Assembly (NCBI GenBank): GCA_052400685.1
Contig: JBQTGJ010000006.1
Length of the DNA stretch: 64,000 nucleotides
Reading direction: 5' to 3' (one strand)
Origin: CAZHHH01 sp052400685
Lineage (GTDB): Bacteria > Bacteroidota > Bacteroidia > Bacteroidales > Marinilabiliaceae
The translations under genes and the position numbers were made by a program. A model generated the notes under the pieces. That model was not told the DNA's origin and ran no database searches. It was given only the letters and a program-made list of their open reading frames with translations. Positions 17,279 through 25,946 of this stretch are shown here, in pieces (positions within the stretch are counted from its first letter, which is position 1; each line of letters opens with the position of its first letter).

Positions 17279-18789
17279 TAATTATACCCGGGATTCTGGA
17301 CCAGTTTGTATTCCCCTTCCGTCTTGTCGATTTCAGCCACCGGGATGGGTAGATATTTCATATAATCGGACCAGGTACGTGTAGAAGAAAATGCAGCATT
17401 ATCTTCATTTAACAAAGCTGTATCGCCCCAACGAACCAAATCCCAAAAACGCATTCCTTCACCCAAAAACTCGCGCCGTCGCTCCAGTTTAATATTAGCA
17501 GCAGTAGGGGCTATCGCGCCGACTTTAGCTCTGGTACGAACAGCATCTAAGGCTTCCTGCGCAGTTAAGCCACCATCAACAGCCACGCCATCAATGGTTA
17601 TCAACTCGGCAATATTGAGATAAGCCTCCGACAAACGGAAGATACGCAAGTTATTCTCATAGTTTAAATCCTGATCACCGGGAGGCAGATTGTAACCAAT
17701 ACGTGCCGCATATTTTGCCATAAAATAGCCGGTATTCTGAAAACGGACGGTATAATCATCTGATTCAAAATGATTGATCGAGGCCTCCCGTCTAACATCG
17801 CCTTCTTCATACAAATCAAAAACTTCTGTTCGAACCGGGCCAAAACCCCATCCGCCCTGATACACCTCTGAATTTTTCAATTCGTTGGGCGAAATAAAAG
17901 CCGGCAAATTGGTTCCATAACCAGACCAACCACTAGCCCATGTTTTACCACCATATTCACCTGGCAAATGATTCACCTCCAAAATTGATTCATCACAAAA
18001 CTCACCCTCACGCGGCCATATAGAGGCAAAATCGACTAATTCATACCCCCCATTTACAACCTTATTCATCTCACTCATCACCTCAGTATAACGGCTATCG
18101 TCTTTCTGATACATCACCACCCGAGCCTTCAACATATATACAGCAGCCATTGTAGCACGGCCTTCATCCCCGGTATCGTAACGCATAGGCAATGCGTCAA
18201 GATCAATAATCTCGTCAAGATCGGCCATTATAAAATCATAAATTTCATCTGCCGTATATTGAGGAGCCATATAAGGTGATTCCAACGCAGCGGTAAAATA
18301 TGGAATATTACCCCAAAATTTCCAGAGCCAATGCGTATAGTAAGCTCTAAGGAACAAAGCCTGCGAGCGAAGTTCGGCCACCCGGTCTTCGGAAACATCC
18401 ACCGCATTATCGCAAGAGGTTAGCGCATCGTTACACCTGGCAATGCCCGTGTAATAAATATTCCACAAACCTTCCGGTGTTTCTGAAGGATTCATATTAA
18501 ATTGCGACATGTGATACAATAGCTGTTGATCACCGGCATCATTACCTCCTTTATAAATATCGTCTGAGCGTAGATCCGACATAAAAACAATACTGTTGTA
18601 TTGATTGTCAGCATAAGTGTCGAACAAAAGAATCTGATAAGCCGAAGTAACGTTAGCATCTATGGCCCCTTCGGTAGCCGAACCGCCAGATGCCTGCGAT
18701 TCTGTCGGGTCAATGGTTAAAAAGTCGTCGCTACAGGAAGAAACCATTGCCAGTGCAACGAACATTAAAAAACTAATATATTTTTTCAT
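17278..18789 (-). CDS. SusD/RagB-family outer-membrane glycan-binding lipoprotein
   Basis: 503 residues. Lipobox VSSC gives lipidated Cys19, placing it on the cell surface as the lid of the SusC transporter encoded just upstream. Family features: the opening DDFLTIDPTE, TPR-like helices (ALFLRAYYTHWLWKFWG, MLKARVVMYQKD), and the C-terminal RRREFLGEGMRFWDLVRWGD block near 435-455, then YLPIPVAEID. There is a 60-bp gap to susC, so the two are co-transcribed. With GH16 as partner enzyme the cargo is probably a beta-1,3-glucan oligosaccharide. The stop codon lies at the edge of a 141-bp element. Confidence 0.95.
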   Translation of the reverse strand: MKKYISFLMFVALAMVSSCSDDFLTIDPTESQASGGSATEGAIDANVTSAYQILLFDTYADNQYNSIVFMSDLRSDDIYKGGNDAGDQQLLYHMSQFNMNPSETPEGLWNIYYTGIARCNDALTSCDNAVDVSEDRVAELRSQALFLRAYYTHWLWKFWGNIPYFTAALESPYMAPQYTADEIYDFIMADLDEIIDLDALPMRYDTGDEGRATMAAVYMLKARVVMYQKDDSRYTEVMSEMNKVVNGGYELVDFASIWPREGEFCDESILEVNHLPGEYGGKTWASGWSGYGTNLPAFISPNELKNSEVYQGGWGFGPVRTEVFDLYEEGDVRREASINHFESDDYTVRFQNTGYFMAKYAARIGYNLPPGDQDLNYENNLRIFRLSEAYLNIAELITIDGVAVDGGLTAQEALDAVRTRAKVGAIAPTAANIKLERRREFLGEGMRFWDLVRWGDTALLNEDNAAFSSTRTWSDYMKYLPIPVAEIDKTEGEYKLVQNPGYN

Positions 18790-18849
18790 AGAAATCTGTT
18801 TTTCAGTTTTAAACCTTAAAAAATAATATTCCGCAACAAAAACGTCTGC

Positions 18850-21800
18850 TTAGAATGAAATATTAGCTCCCACCGAAATTGTTCGGGCTTGCGGATAAAT
18901 ACCACGGTCAACCCCTATGGTGGTATATCCACCCGAGGCTATTTCAGGATCAAAACCATCATAATTCGTGATCGTCAGCAAATTTTCAGCTGAAACATAT
19001 ACTCTAAATTTAGAAATGGAAACTCTATTACTGATGGAAACCGGGAGGGTATATCCCAATTGAATATTCTTCAATCGCATATATGAACCATCTTTAATGT
19101 AAAGATCGGACGACGCCCAGTTTCCATTTATATTCTTATTAGTCATGCGAGGTATTTTATTAGATGTACCATCGCCGGTCCAGCGATCCAGTATCCATGC
19201 CGGCCGATTCATCGCCGGGATATCGCCACGCATAGCAAAATCGAAGATATCGTTACCCAGGGTCCCTTGAAAAAACATATTGAAATCAAAATTTTGCCAT
19301 TCGCCACCCAGACTCAAGCCATAGGTCCAGTCGGGCATCCCCTTACCGATTTTAGTACGGTCGTCATCATTGATCAAATCGTCACCCGAAACATCAACAA
19401 AACGGACATCTCCTGGCTGAGCTTTTTTTCCATACTTCGTATTATAAGCATCAGCTTCTGCCTCATTTTGTAACAAACCATCGGTCTTATAGCCATAAAA
19501 ATAAGGGAATACTTCTCCATTTTCACCCTTCACGTACGAGCCAACACCAGAGGCTCCGGCACTTTCATAAATGGTCTGACCGGACTCGTTACCCAGATTA
19601 ATTAACTTATTTTTAAGATACGAAGCATTGGCATTTGCATAATAAGAAAAATCACCAATTGAACCTTTGTAACCCAATTCTAACTCAATCCCTGAATTTT
19701 CCATATCACCGGCATTTGCTATGGGGCTCGATTTCCCGACATAGACTGGAATCGGCTGATCCATCAACATACCTGTCGTTTTTTTATAGTAATAATCAAT
19801 ACCGAAATTCAATGCACTACGAAACAGACGAGCTTCAAAGCCGACATTCGTTTGTTCTGTTTCCTCCCATTTAACATCGGGATTAGACAACTGTGATGCA
19901 CTGGCACCATAAGACATTGCCATGTCGTCGCCGCTACCAAAATAATAATTCTGGCCACCGCTCATCAAACTGGTATATTTAAACTCGCCAATTCGCTCGT
20001 TACCATTAACCCCCCAACTTGCCCTTATTCTCAAATGATCGATAAAATCGGGCCGTTTATCCATAAATGGCTCACTGGTAATATTCCAACCTACTGATAC
20101 AGAAGGAAACACAGCCCATTTATTATTGGCTCCAAATCGTGACGAACCATCGCGACGCACCGTAGCCTGCAGCATATATTTTTCCTGAAAGTTGTAATCA
20201 ACACGACCAAAGTAAGAGGCCAGCGTCAAGGATGAAAAACCGCCTGTACCACCAGCAACGCGCTCGAGTGAACGATCGGCGATGGCGTAATTAATATTTG
20301 CCTTTGAAGCATCATATTCCAAAAGATCATAATCATCGCCATATAACTCACGCAACTTATATTCCATAGCCGATTGTCCGGCTAACAACGTAAAGTTATG
20401 ACTGTTATTCAATCTAAAATTATAGGTTAAAGTATTTTCTACCTGCCATCTGAAACCACGGTGCATCTCAGAATGGACACTGCTTTGAGTAATATCTTTG
20501 CCCTGCGAAGCTAAAAAATAAGGGAAAGTATAACCATCCTGCCCCCAAAAAGCCAAATCGACACCATAACTTGATTTAAACTTCATTCCTTTCACCACAT
20601 CCAATTCGCCCCAAAAAGTTGAAACAAACTTATCATCATTATTGGTGCTGTTGGTTGGCGAATTAAGCATTGCAACAGGATTCGCAATTTCCTGAAAGCC
20701 ACTGGGAGGTATTGAATACACCCGTCCATTATCGTCTGTAACGGCATAAGGATGATCAGCCAACACAGCATCAGGATCTTCGGCATAAACCGGCACTAAT
20801 GGATTAAATGCCAAAGCACTCCCCAATATTGAACCATACTCAGAGTTGGTTTCGATACCCGATGACAACGATCGTGAATAGCCAATGTTTGCGCCTACAC
20901 GAACTTTGTTAAGAAAACCACGGTCATCGGTTTCAAATACTGTATAGTTATTATTAACGCGAACACTGTAACGCTCATAATTCGACTTATCATAGTCGCC
21001 CCCAACAATACCTTCCTGGTTAAAGTATCCAAAAGAAAGGAAATAACTGCCTTTGTCGTTTCCACCCTGAAGACTGATCTGTTGATTTTGTACAGGCGCA
21101 TCGTAATTAAAAGTTTCATCCTGCCAATCGGTACCATTACCCGAAGCAGCTATTTGTTCAACCGAATAACGCGCATCACCGCCATCGTTGACCAAAGCTT
21201 CATTAATAATAGTCATATACTCGGGGGCATTTAAAACTTCGCGCTTTTTCCATGGATTTTGCCACCCATAAGAGAAATTATAATTAACACTCGCTTTTCC
21301 TTTCGCACCAGACTTGGTGTTTACCAAAATAACACCATTGGCAGCGCGAGCACCATAAACAGCAGCCGAAGCGGCATCCTTCAACACCTCGACTGATTCA
21401 ATATCGGTGGGATTCAAATAATTAATTCCTCCGTCAACAGCCATACCATCTACAATATAAAGAGGCTCACTATTATTTACGGTACCAATACCACGGATTC
21501 GCACCTTGGAATCGGATCCAGGCTGCCCTGAACTTTGAGTAATCTGAACACCAGAAACCTTGCCTTTCAACACATCTTCAATTCGTGAAGGTTTGGAGTT
21601 ACGTAAGTCTTCGGCATTCACACTGCTTATTGCTGCTGTAATCACGCTTTTTTTCTGAACACCATAACCAATTACAATAACTTCATCCAAATCAGTGAGA
21701 TGTTCGGTCATCTTCACATTGATTGTTGAGGCAGTTACCACAATCTCCTGATCTTCCAGCCCTATAAATGAATACACCAACGTCGAATTTTGCTGGGTAT

Positions 21801-21987
21801 TGAGGCTGTAATAACCATCAATATCGGTTATGGTTCCCGTGGTAGTTCCCTTTTGCATCACACTGACGCCGGGAATGGGCAAACCATCTGAAGCGGACGT
21901 TACACGCCCCGTTACAACGATGTCCTGAGCCGCAACTGCTATTGCGAAGAACATCATCAGAAAAAACAATTCCAGACTTTTTTTCAT
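18850..21987 (-). CDS. SusC/RagA-family TonB-dependent transporter of the beta-glucan locus
   Basis: 1045 residues, full length. Signal peptide 1-20 (MFFAIAVAAQ). Regulatory carboxypeptidase-D-like domain ~22-105 (PIPGVSVMQKGTTTGTITD). Plug domain ~115-230 with RIRGIGTVNNSEPLYIVDG and ARAANGVILVNTKSG. The 22-strand barrel ends in the canonical aromatic C-terminus (TISVGANISF). It imports oligosaccharide through the outer membrane using TonB energy, with SusD as lid. It heads the susC-susD-PKD lipoprotein(-GH16) operon. Promoter: TTTG-N21-TAGTTTTG on the minus strand (22102-22134), preceded by the conserved CTCA array. Start chosen for the signal peptide. Confidence 0.96.
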   Translation of the reverse strand: MKKSLELFFLMMFFAIAVAAQDIVVTGRVTSASDGLPIPGVSVMQKGTTTGTITDIDGYYSLNTQQNSTLVYSFIGLEDQEIVVTASTINVKMTEHLTDLDEVIVIGYGVQKKSVITAAISSVNAEDLRNSKPSRIEDVLKGKVSGVQITQSSGQPGSDSKVRIRGIGTVNNSEPLYIVDGMAVDGGINYLNPTDIESVEVLKDAASAAVYGARAANGVILVNTKSGAKGKASVNYNFSYGWQNPWKKREVLNAPEYMTIINEALVNDGGDARYSVEQIAASGNGTDWQDETFNYDAPVQNQQISLQGGNDKGSYFLSFGYFNQEGIVGGDYDKSNYERYSVRVNNNYTVFETDDRGFLNKVRVGANIGYSRSLSSGIETNSEYGSILGSALAFNPLVPVYAEDPDAVLADHPYAVTDDNGRVYSIPPSGFQEIANPVAMLNSPTNSTNNDDKFVSTFWGELDVVKGMKFKSSYGVDLAFWGQDGYTFPYFLASQGKDITQSSVHSEMHRGFRWQVENTLTYNFRLNNSHNFTLLAGQSAMEYKLRELYGDDYDLLEYDASKANINYAIADRSLERVAGGTGGFSSLTLASYFGRVDYNFQEKYMLQATVRRDGSSRFGANNKWAVFPSVSVGWNITSEPFMDKRPDFIDHLRIRASWGVNGNERIGEFKYTSLMSGGQNYYFGSGDDMAMSYGASASQLSNPDVKWEETEQTNVGFEARLFRSALNFGIDYYYKKTTGMLMDQPIPVYVGKSSPIANAGDMENSGIELELGYKGSIGDFSYYANANASYLKNKLINLGNESGQTIYESAGASGVGSYVKGENGEVFPYFYGYKTDGLLQNEAEADAYNTKYGKKAQPGDVRFVDVSGDDLINDDDRTKIGKGMPDWTYGLSLGGEWQNFDFNMFFQGTLGNDIFDFAMRGDIPAMNRPAWILDRWTGDGTSNKIPRMTNKNINGNWASSDLYIKDGSYMRLKNIQLGYTLPVSISNRVSISKFRVYVSAENLLTITNYDGFDPEIASGGYTTIGVDRGIYPQARTISVGANISF

Positions 21988-22101
21988 AAGTAAATTATTT
22001 AAAATTGGTAGTTTTTAGTGACTGTCAGTATCCAATCCCGTCTTCGATAAGGAAAAAGCGATTTTCACAAAACAGCATTGTTATAACTGATCTTAAAAAC
22101 A

Positions 22102-22134
22102 CAAAACTATTTCTATATGTTAATAAAACACAAA
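22102..22134 (-). promoter_or_regulatory. Promoter of the beta-glucan susCD operon
   Basis: On the minus strand: TTTG (22131-22134), 21 bp, then TAGTTTTG (22102-22109), an exact TAnnTTTG -7 box. Expected leader about 110 nt. Confidence 0.65.
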
Positions 22135-22143
22135 AAGACAGTA

Positions 22144-22191
22144 CTCTAAAAACTCATTTAAGTCAATAACAAACCTCACAAAAAACTCATC
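22144..22191 (-). promoter_or_regulatory. Four-half-site CTCA array upstream of susC (copy 2)
   Basis: On the plus strand: CTCT-AAAAA-CTCA, 17 bp, CCTCA-CAAAAAA-CTCA-TC. Spacing is identical to 2651-2698, and the array again starts 35 bp beyond the -7 box. The 17-bp spacers differ, so the half-sites stand out as conserved. Confidence 0.68.
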
Positions 22192-22566
22192 TTCACAAAT
22201 CACAAAACCATCATTAATAAAGAATTAACGAATATAAAAGAAATACAAACGCCTCACAAGCACCATTCATCAGACTCAAAACAGACGACTCAATAGGCAT
22301 ACAAAATTTAACACTTATAAAAAAATACACGATATTACAATCGAATCAATTAATCCGAATCATTGGTGCCCCAAATGCACTAAAACCAGGTTAACAATTT
22401 TGTCAGAAGAAAATGTGGACGCAAAAGGCTTCATCGTAAAATGAAACAACTATAGTTCGCAACTAAAGCACGCCAGTGCACTTTATCTGCTAACTCTATT
22501 AATGCAAACTTTTATGAGCCTTAGTTATTAGTCCCATACAAACTCTAAAAAGCAAAATATTGACAG

Positions 22567-22665
22567 ATGAAACGAGCCATGAGAAATTGGTTCACTCACA
22601 GAAGTATGATTAATTCCTGTGAGTTTCATGTGACCTTAAAAATGAAATTATAAACACATGAAAGT
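22567..22665 (+). repeat. ~95-bp leader-like repeat, copy 3 (diverged)
   Basis: ATGAAACGAGCCATGAGAAA to AAATTATAAACACATGAAA. Two stems hold in this copy: CTCACAG with CTGTGAG, and TTTCATGTG with CACATGAAA (9 bp). It is not followed by a gene on its strand. Confidence 0.6.
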
Positions 22666-22720
22666 CTCAAAAATGAATCTTTGATATGTGTCACTAAAGA
22701 TTTCTGGCAAACACCAGCTG

Positions 22721-22853
22721 ATGTTTGTCTATAAAGTGAACTATTCCATAAAAACAGTCACTTATAATAAGCAAACGTCTTGATTTTTTTTATAAATTAG
22801 CGAGTCTTGTATTTAAACTTTATATTTCTAGCACGTAGTTTGCGGACAGGCAC
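22721..22853 (+). mobile_element. 141-bp hairpin element, copy E (subfamily I, shortened)
   Basis: ATGTTTGTCTATAAA at the left and GTGCCTGTCCGCAAA on the other strand at the right, 133 bp. Flanks CAGCTG and GAGCTA share AGCT. It ends 15 bp before the regulator's stop codon. Confidence 0.8.
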
Positions 22854-22868
22854 GAGCTAAAAAAATCA

Positions 22869-25800
22869 TCAAATATTCCTGATAAACTCATTCAGGTTAT
22901 CTTTTCCTTCAAGTCCCAGTTTTTTGCGCAATTTGTAACGATTGTTTTCTACAGCGCGAACACTAATATTCATCAATGAGGAAATCTCTTTTGAAGACAT
23001 TTCCATACGTAAATAGGCACATAACCTTGTTTCACGCAGGGTTAAATCAGAGAACTGCTTACGTAAACGATTAAGAAAATCCTGATGCACCTGCTCCAAA
23101 TGGATTTCAAAAAGTTCCCACTGCGATTCATTATCGATATCGCGATCAATTTTTCGTACAATTTCGCTTACCTTATACTGAATTTCTTTTAGGTTGCCAT
23201 GCCGATATATGCGCAATAGGTCGTCTTTAATATTCAGCAAAAAATCATTTTTCTGAATCACATTTATGGTCGAGTTAGCCAGTTCTTTTTCTTTAAAAAC
23301 CATTTCATTCCGAAGCTTTTCATTTCGAAGTCGAATCATCTCCTTCTCCTTTTCCAATGCATCGTTGCGCAAATGCTCTTCCGTGATACGAAATTTCTCC
23401 TGCTGCTTTTGCAATTCCATAGCCCGGCTACGACTTATCAACCAGTTTAGCAAGTACCAGGCAAACACAAGAAGCAGCAATACCACCACCCCATATATCA
23501 CTCTGGCTGTGATGGTACGATACCACGGTGGAAGAACGACAAATTTAAAACCAACAGGTTGACTTTCTACACCATGAATATTTCGGGCTTTCACCCAAAA
23601 AATATATTCCCCATTGGGAATATTGGTCAACTGCCGCTGAGTGGAATAGGAATAATTAGTCCACCCCTCATCAAACCCCTCAAAATAAGAAGAATAAAGC
23701 ATTCGTGTAGATTCAAAACAGGTAGCAGAATAATGCACCTCAAAAGAATTGTGTGAAAAAGGCCATTCAGGTATCGTGTCGAGCGTCTCTGTAGAATGGT
23801 AATAAACAACTTCCGGATCCGATAAATTACGCAACCCCCTAATATGCACGTTAAAAGGCTGCATAAATGCCTTGGTATCGTTGACGGCGTAATGTGCAAA
23901 ACCATCCTCAATGCCTATCAACACGTTTTGTTCATCCAGAACATTTAAATACTCAAACCCGTTAACCAACTTTCCTTCAACCGGATAAAAAGGACTGGTC
24001 ACTTTTTTATAGGTTCCATCATCAAGTTTCCGCAGCACGCCCACATCGCGACTGGTAAAAAACCAATAATTCAAAAAACGATCCTGATGGACCAATACCG
24101 GGAAGCTATCCACCGTAAAATAATGATTCAAATAGTGTCTATAAAAACTCTCGCTGTTGTTATCGTAACCAAAAACACCCCTTTCGGAGCTAAAAATGAC
24201 GCCCTCATTCACTTTCGAAACATTTAGCGCCAAACCTGAAGGCAAACCGGGTGCATTCTCAAACGACTCCACAGCCTCTATGGTCTCATAATCTTCAGAA
24301 AACTGCAATCTAAAAACACCCCTGTAACCATGTGTAATCCAAAGTCGATCGCCTTCCCATTCCATAAAACGCGCCGATTCATTAAAACCGGTCAAACTTT
24401 TATAATATGTCCAGCGCTCATTTTCATTCTTTAAAAGAATCAAACCATTATAAGTACCCACCAACAAAAGATCCTCGCGTCCGGGTGGATACCTGAATAT
24501 CCAGCCCCCCATCACCGATGGTGGAGTTATTTGCCTTACCTGTTCACCTACAATCTCAAACACACCATTATTGTGACCGCACAAAAGCTGCCCTTCATTT
24601 ACGGAAAACAAACTCCAAACCTGCCCATTAGTCTTTTCTAAGCGATGAAAACTCGTTCTATCCTTAACGGGATTATCAAACATTTCCCGCTTGATATGAT
24701 ACAAGCCCTGGTTGGTCCCCAAATAAACAGACTCCTTACCAACCGATGCAGCATAACCCGTACCAATATCGTAATACCCCTGTATAAAATTTATGGTTGA
24801 GTTATAGTTAATGCGGGCCACTCCGTTATCCAGTCCAGCCCAGATATTACCCTCCTGATCAATGGTAAGTCCCAAAACCGTGTTATTATTCAGCCCCCGG
24901 TCTTTATTAACCATCGTCATCAGATTTCCGCTTTTATCGGTCACCACCACACCCGACTGAATCGTTCCAAAAACCAATTGATTTTCGCGATATTCAACGC
25001 CACAAAACACATTCATCTTTGCGAGAAAGTCGGCTACCGGTGCTTGCCATGAAGTAAAATCCTTCTGATCCCAAAAATACAAACCATCAGAAATAGTGGC
25101 TATTAGAAATTCGGTCGGTGAAAGTGATAATATAGCGCCTATACTTTTACCTGCAAAACGAGCCCCACCAGGCACCTCATATAATGAATCATTTCGCAAC
25201 TCCATCAATCCGGCCATTTCATCATAAATCAACAGTAACCCGTTAACCAAAAAGGCATTCGAGATTCGGGACCTGGCCGGAATCCAACTGAGGGTTCCGT
25301 CTTCTTCATTATAAACCACCAAACCCTTATCGGCCTGAAAAACGATATTACCATTAAAAACTACAATATTCCACACATCCCCAACTGATTTATAATCGTC
25401 CGTTGATGAAAGGGAATGATAAACGAAGTCATTCTTATGGTTCGTCTCATAATAACCAAATTCATTAAACGCGCCCATATAAATTCGCTGGTTCCAGGCT
25501 AACACACTGCGATGAATAACGTCAGCACTTTTGGGCAACAAACGCCAGTCTATACCGTCAAACTCAAGTATCCCATCATTATTAGCAAAATACATAAGAC
25601 CATTAGCCGCCTGGCTAAGCTTCCAATTTTGAGTTCCACCGCTGTAATTACGTCGATTAAAGTAAAACACTTCAGGAATACCATACAATGCTGAATGACT
25701 GGCAAAAGCAGAAATCACAGTCGGATAAAAGAAGAAAAAAAGGTAAAATAAGGCAATTAGCGCATGCCTGAAAATACCATTGGCAGATAAGAACGCTTTA

Positions 25801-25925
25801 TTTTTAAGATTTGCGAAACTTGATAGATATAAGTTTGCTATAATAAATGACCATTTTGAAAGCAAGAGAGCCGAAAAAGATAGTATTTTCTTGCTGACTC
25901 CAATTAATGGTTTAACTCTTTTCAT
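22869..25925 (-). CDS. Membrane-bound propeller/Y_Y_Y sensor with LuxR-type DNA-binding domain
   Basis: 1018 residues. After the N-terminal region come beta-propeller repeats of the two-component-propeller type (~75-690; FNRRNYSGGTQNWKLSQAAN, NGVARINYNSTINFIQGYYD). Then a Y_Y_Y domain (~715-790; FEGFDEGWTNYSY, FWVKARNIHG), one membrane helix (~800-820; VIYGVVVLLLLVFAWYLLNW), a coiled coil, and a C-terminal GerE/LuxR helix-turn-helix (~950-1018; LTLRETRLCAYLRMEMSSKE). There is no kinase or receiver domain, so sensing and DNA binding are in one chain. It lies 21 bp after the OmpA gene and before susC, so it is the natural candidate regulator of the beta-glucan locus. The first ~57 residues contain an in-frame 141-bp element that splits the original signal peptide. 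Confidence 0.9.
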   Translation of the reverse strand: MKRVKPLIGVSKKILSFSALLLSKWSFIIANLYLSSFANLKNKAFLSANGIFRHALIALFYLFFFFYPTVISAFASHSALYGIPEVFYFNRRNYSGGTQNWKLSQAANGLMYFANNDGILEFDGIDWRLLPKSADVIHRSVLAWNQRIYMGAFNEFGYYETNHKNDFVYHSLSSTDDYKSVGDVWNIVVFNGNIVFQADKGLVVYNEEDGTLSWIPARSRISNAFLVNGLLLIYDEMAGLMELRNDSLYEVPGGARFAGKSIGAILSLSPTEFLIATISDGLYFWDQKDFTSWQAPVADFLAKMNVFCGVEYRENQLVFGTIQSGVVVTDKSGNLMTMVNKDRGLNNNTVLGLTIDQEGNIWAGLDNGVARINYNSTINFIQGYYDIGTGYAASVGKESVYLGTNQGLYHIKREMFDNPVKDRTSFHRLEKTNGQVWSLFSVNEGQLLCGHNNGVFEIVGEQVRQITPPSVMGGWIFRYPPGREDLLLVGTYNGLILLKNENERWTYYKSLTGFNESARFMEWEGDRLWITHGYRGVFRLQFSEDYETIEAVESFENAPGLPSGLALNVSKVNEGVIFSSERGVFGYDNNSESFYRHYLNHYFTVDSFPVLVHQDRFLNYWFFTSRDVGVLRKLDDGTYKKVTSPFYPVEGKLVNGFEYLNVLDEQNVLIGIEDGFAHYAVNDTKAFMQPFNVHIRGLRNLSDPEVVYYHSTETLDTIPEWPFSHNSFEVHYSATCFESTRMLYSSYFEGFDEGWTNYSYSTQRQLTNIPNGEYIFWVKARNIHGVESQPVGFKFVVLPPWYRTITARVIYGVVVLLLLVFAWYLLNWLISRSRAMELQKQQEKFRITEEHLRNDALEKEKEMIRLRNEKLRNEMVFKEKELANSTINVIQKNDFLLNIKDDLLRIYRHGNLKEIQYKVSEIVRKIDRDIDNESQWELFEIHLEQVHQDFLNRLRKQFSDLTLRETRLCAYLRMEMSSKEISSLMNISVRAVENNRYKLRKKLGLEGKDNLNEFIRNI
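25760..25900 (-). mobile_element. 141-bp hairpin element, copy F (subfamily II), inserted in frame in the regulator gene
   Basis: 141 bp bounded by exact CAATTA duplications (25754-25759 and 25901-25906). Its single-repeat end reads GAGTCAGCAAGAAAATAC on the minus strand. Element plus one target copy is 147 bp (49 codons) and has no stop in the gene's frame. Without it the gene would start MKRVKPLIALFYLFFFFYPT, a normal signal peptide. Confidence 0.92.
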
Positions 25926-25946
25926 GGCTCACACCATTTTATATTA

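Larger units (their letters stand above)
21988..22868. other. 880-bp gap between regulator and susC: promoter, leader-like repeat and one 141-bp element
   Basis: No gene is supported. 22095-22191 holds the susC promoter and half-site array. 22200-22560 is AT-rich without an assigned feature. 22567-22665 is the leader-like repeat, and 22721-22853 is element copy E. The longest open frame after the leader-like repeat is 8 codons. Confidence 0.65.
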
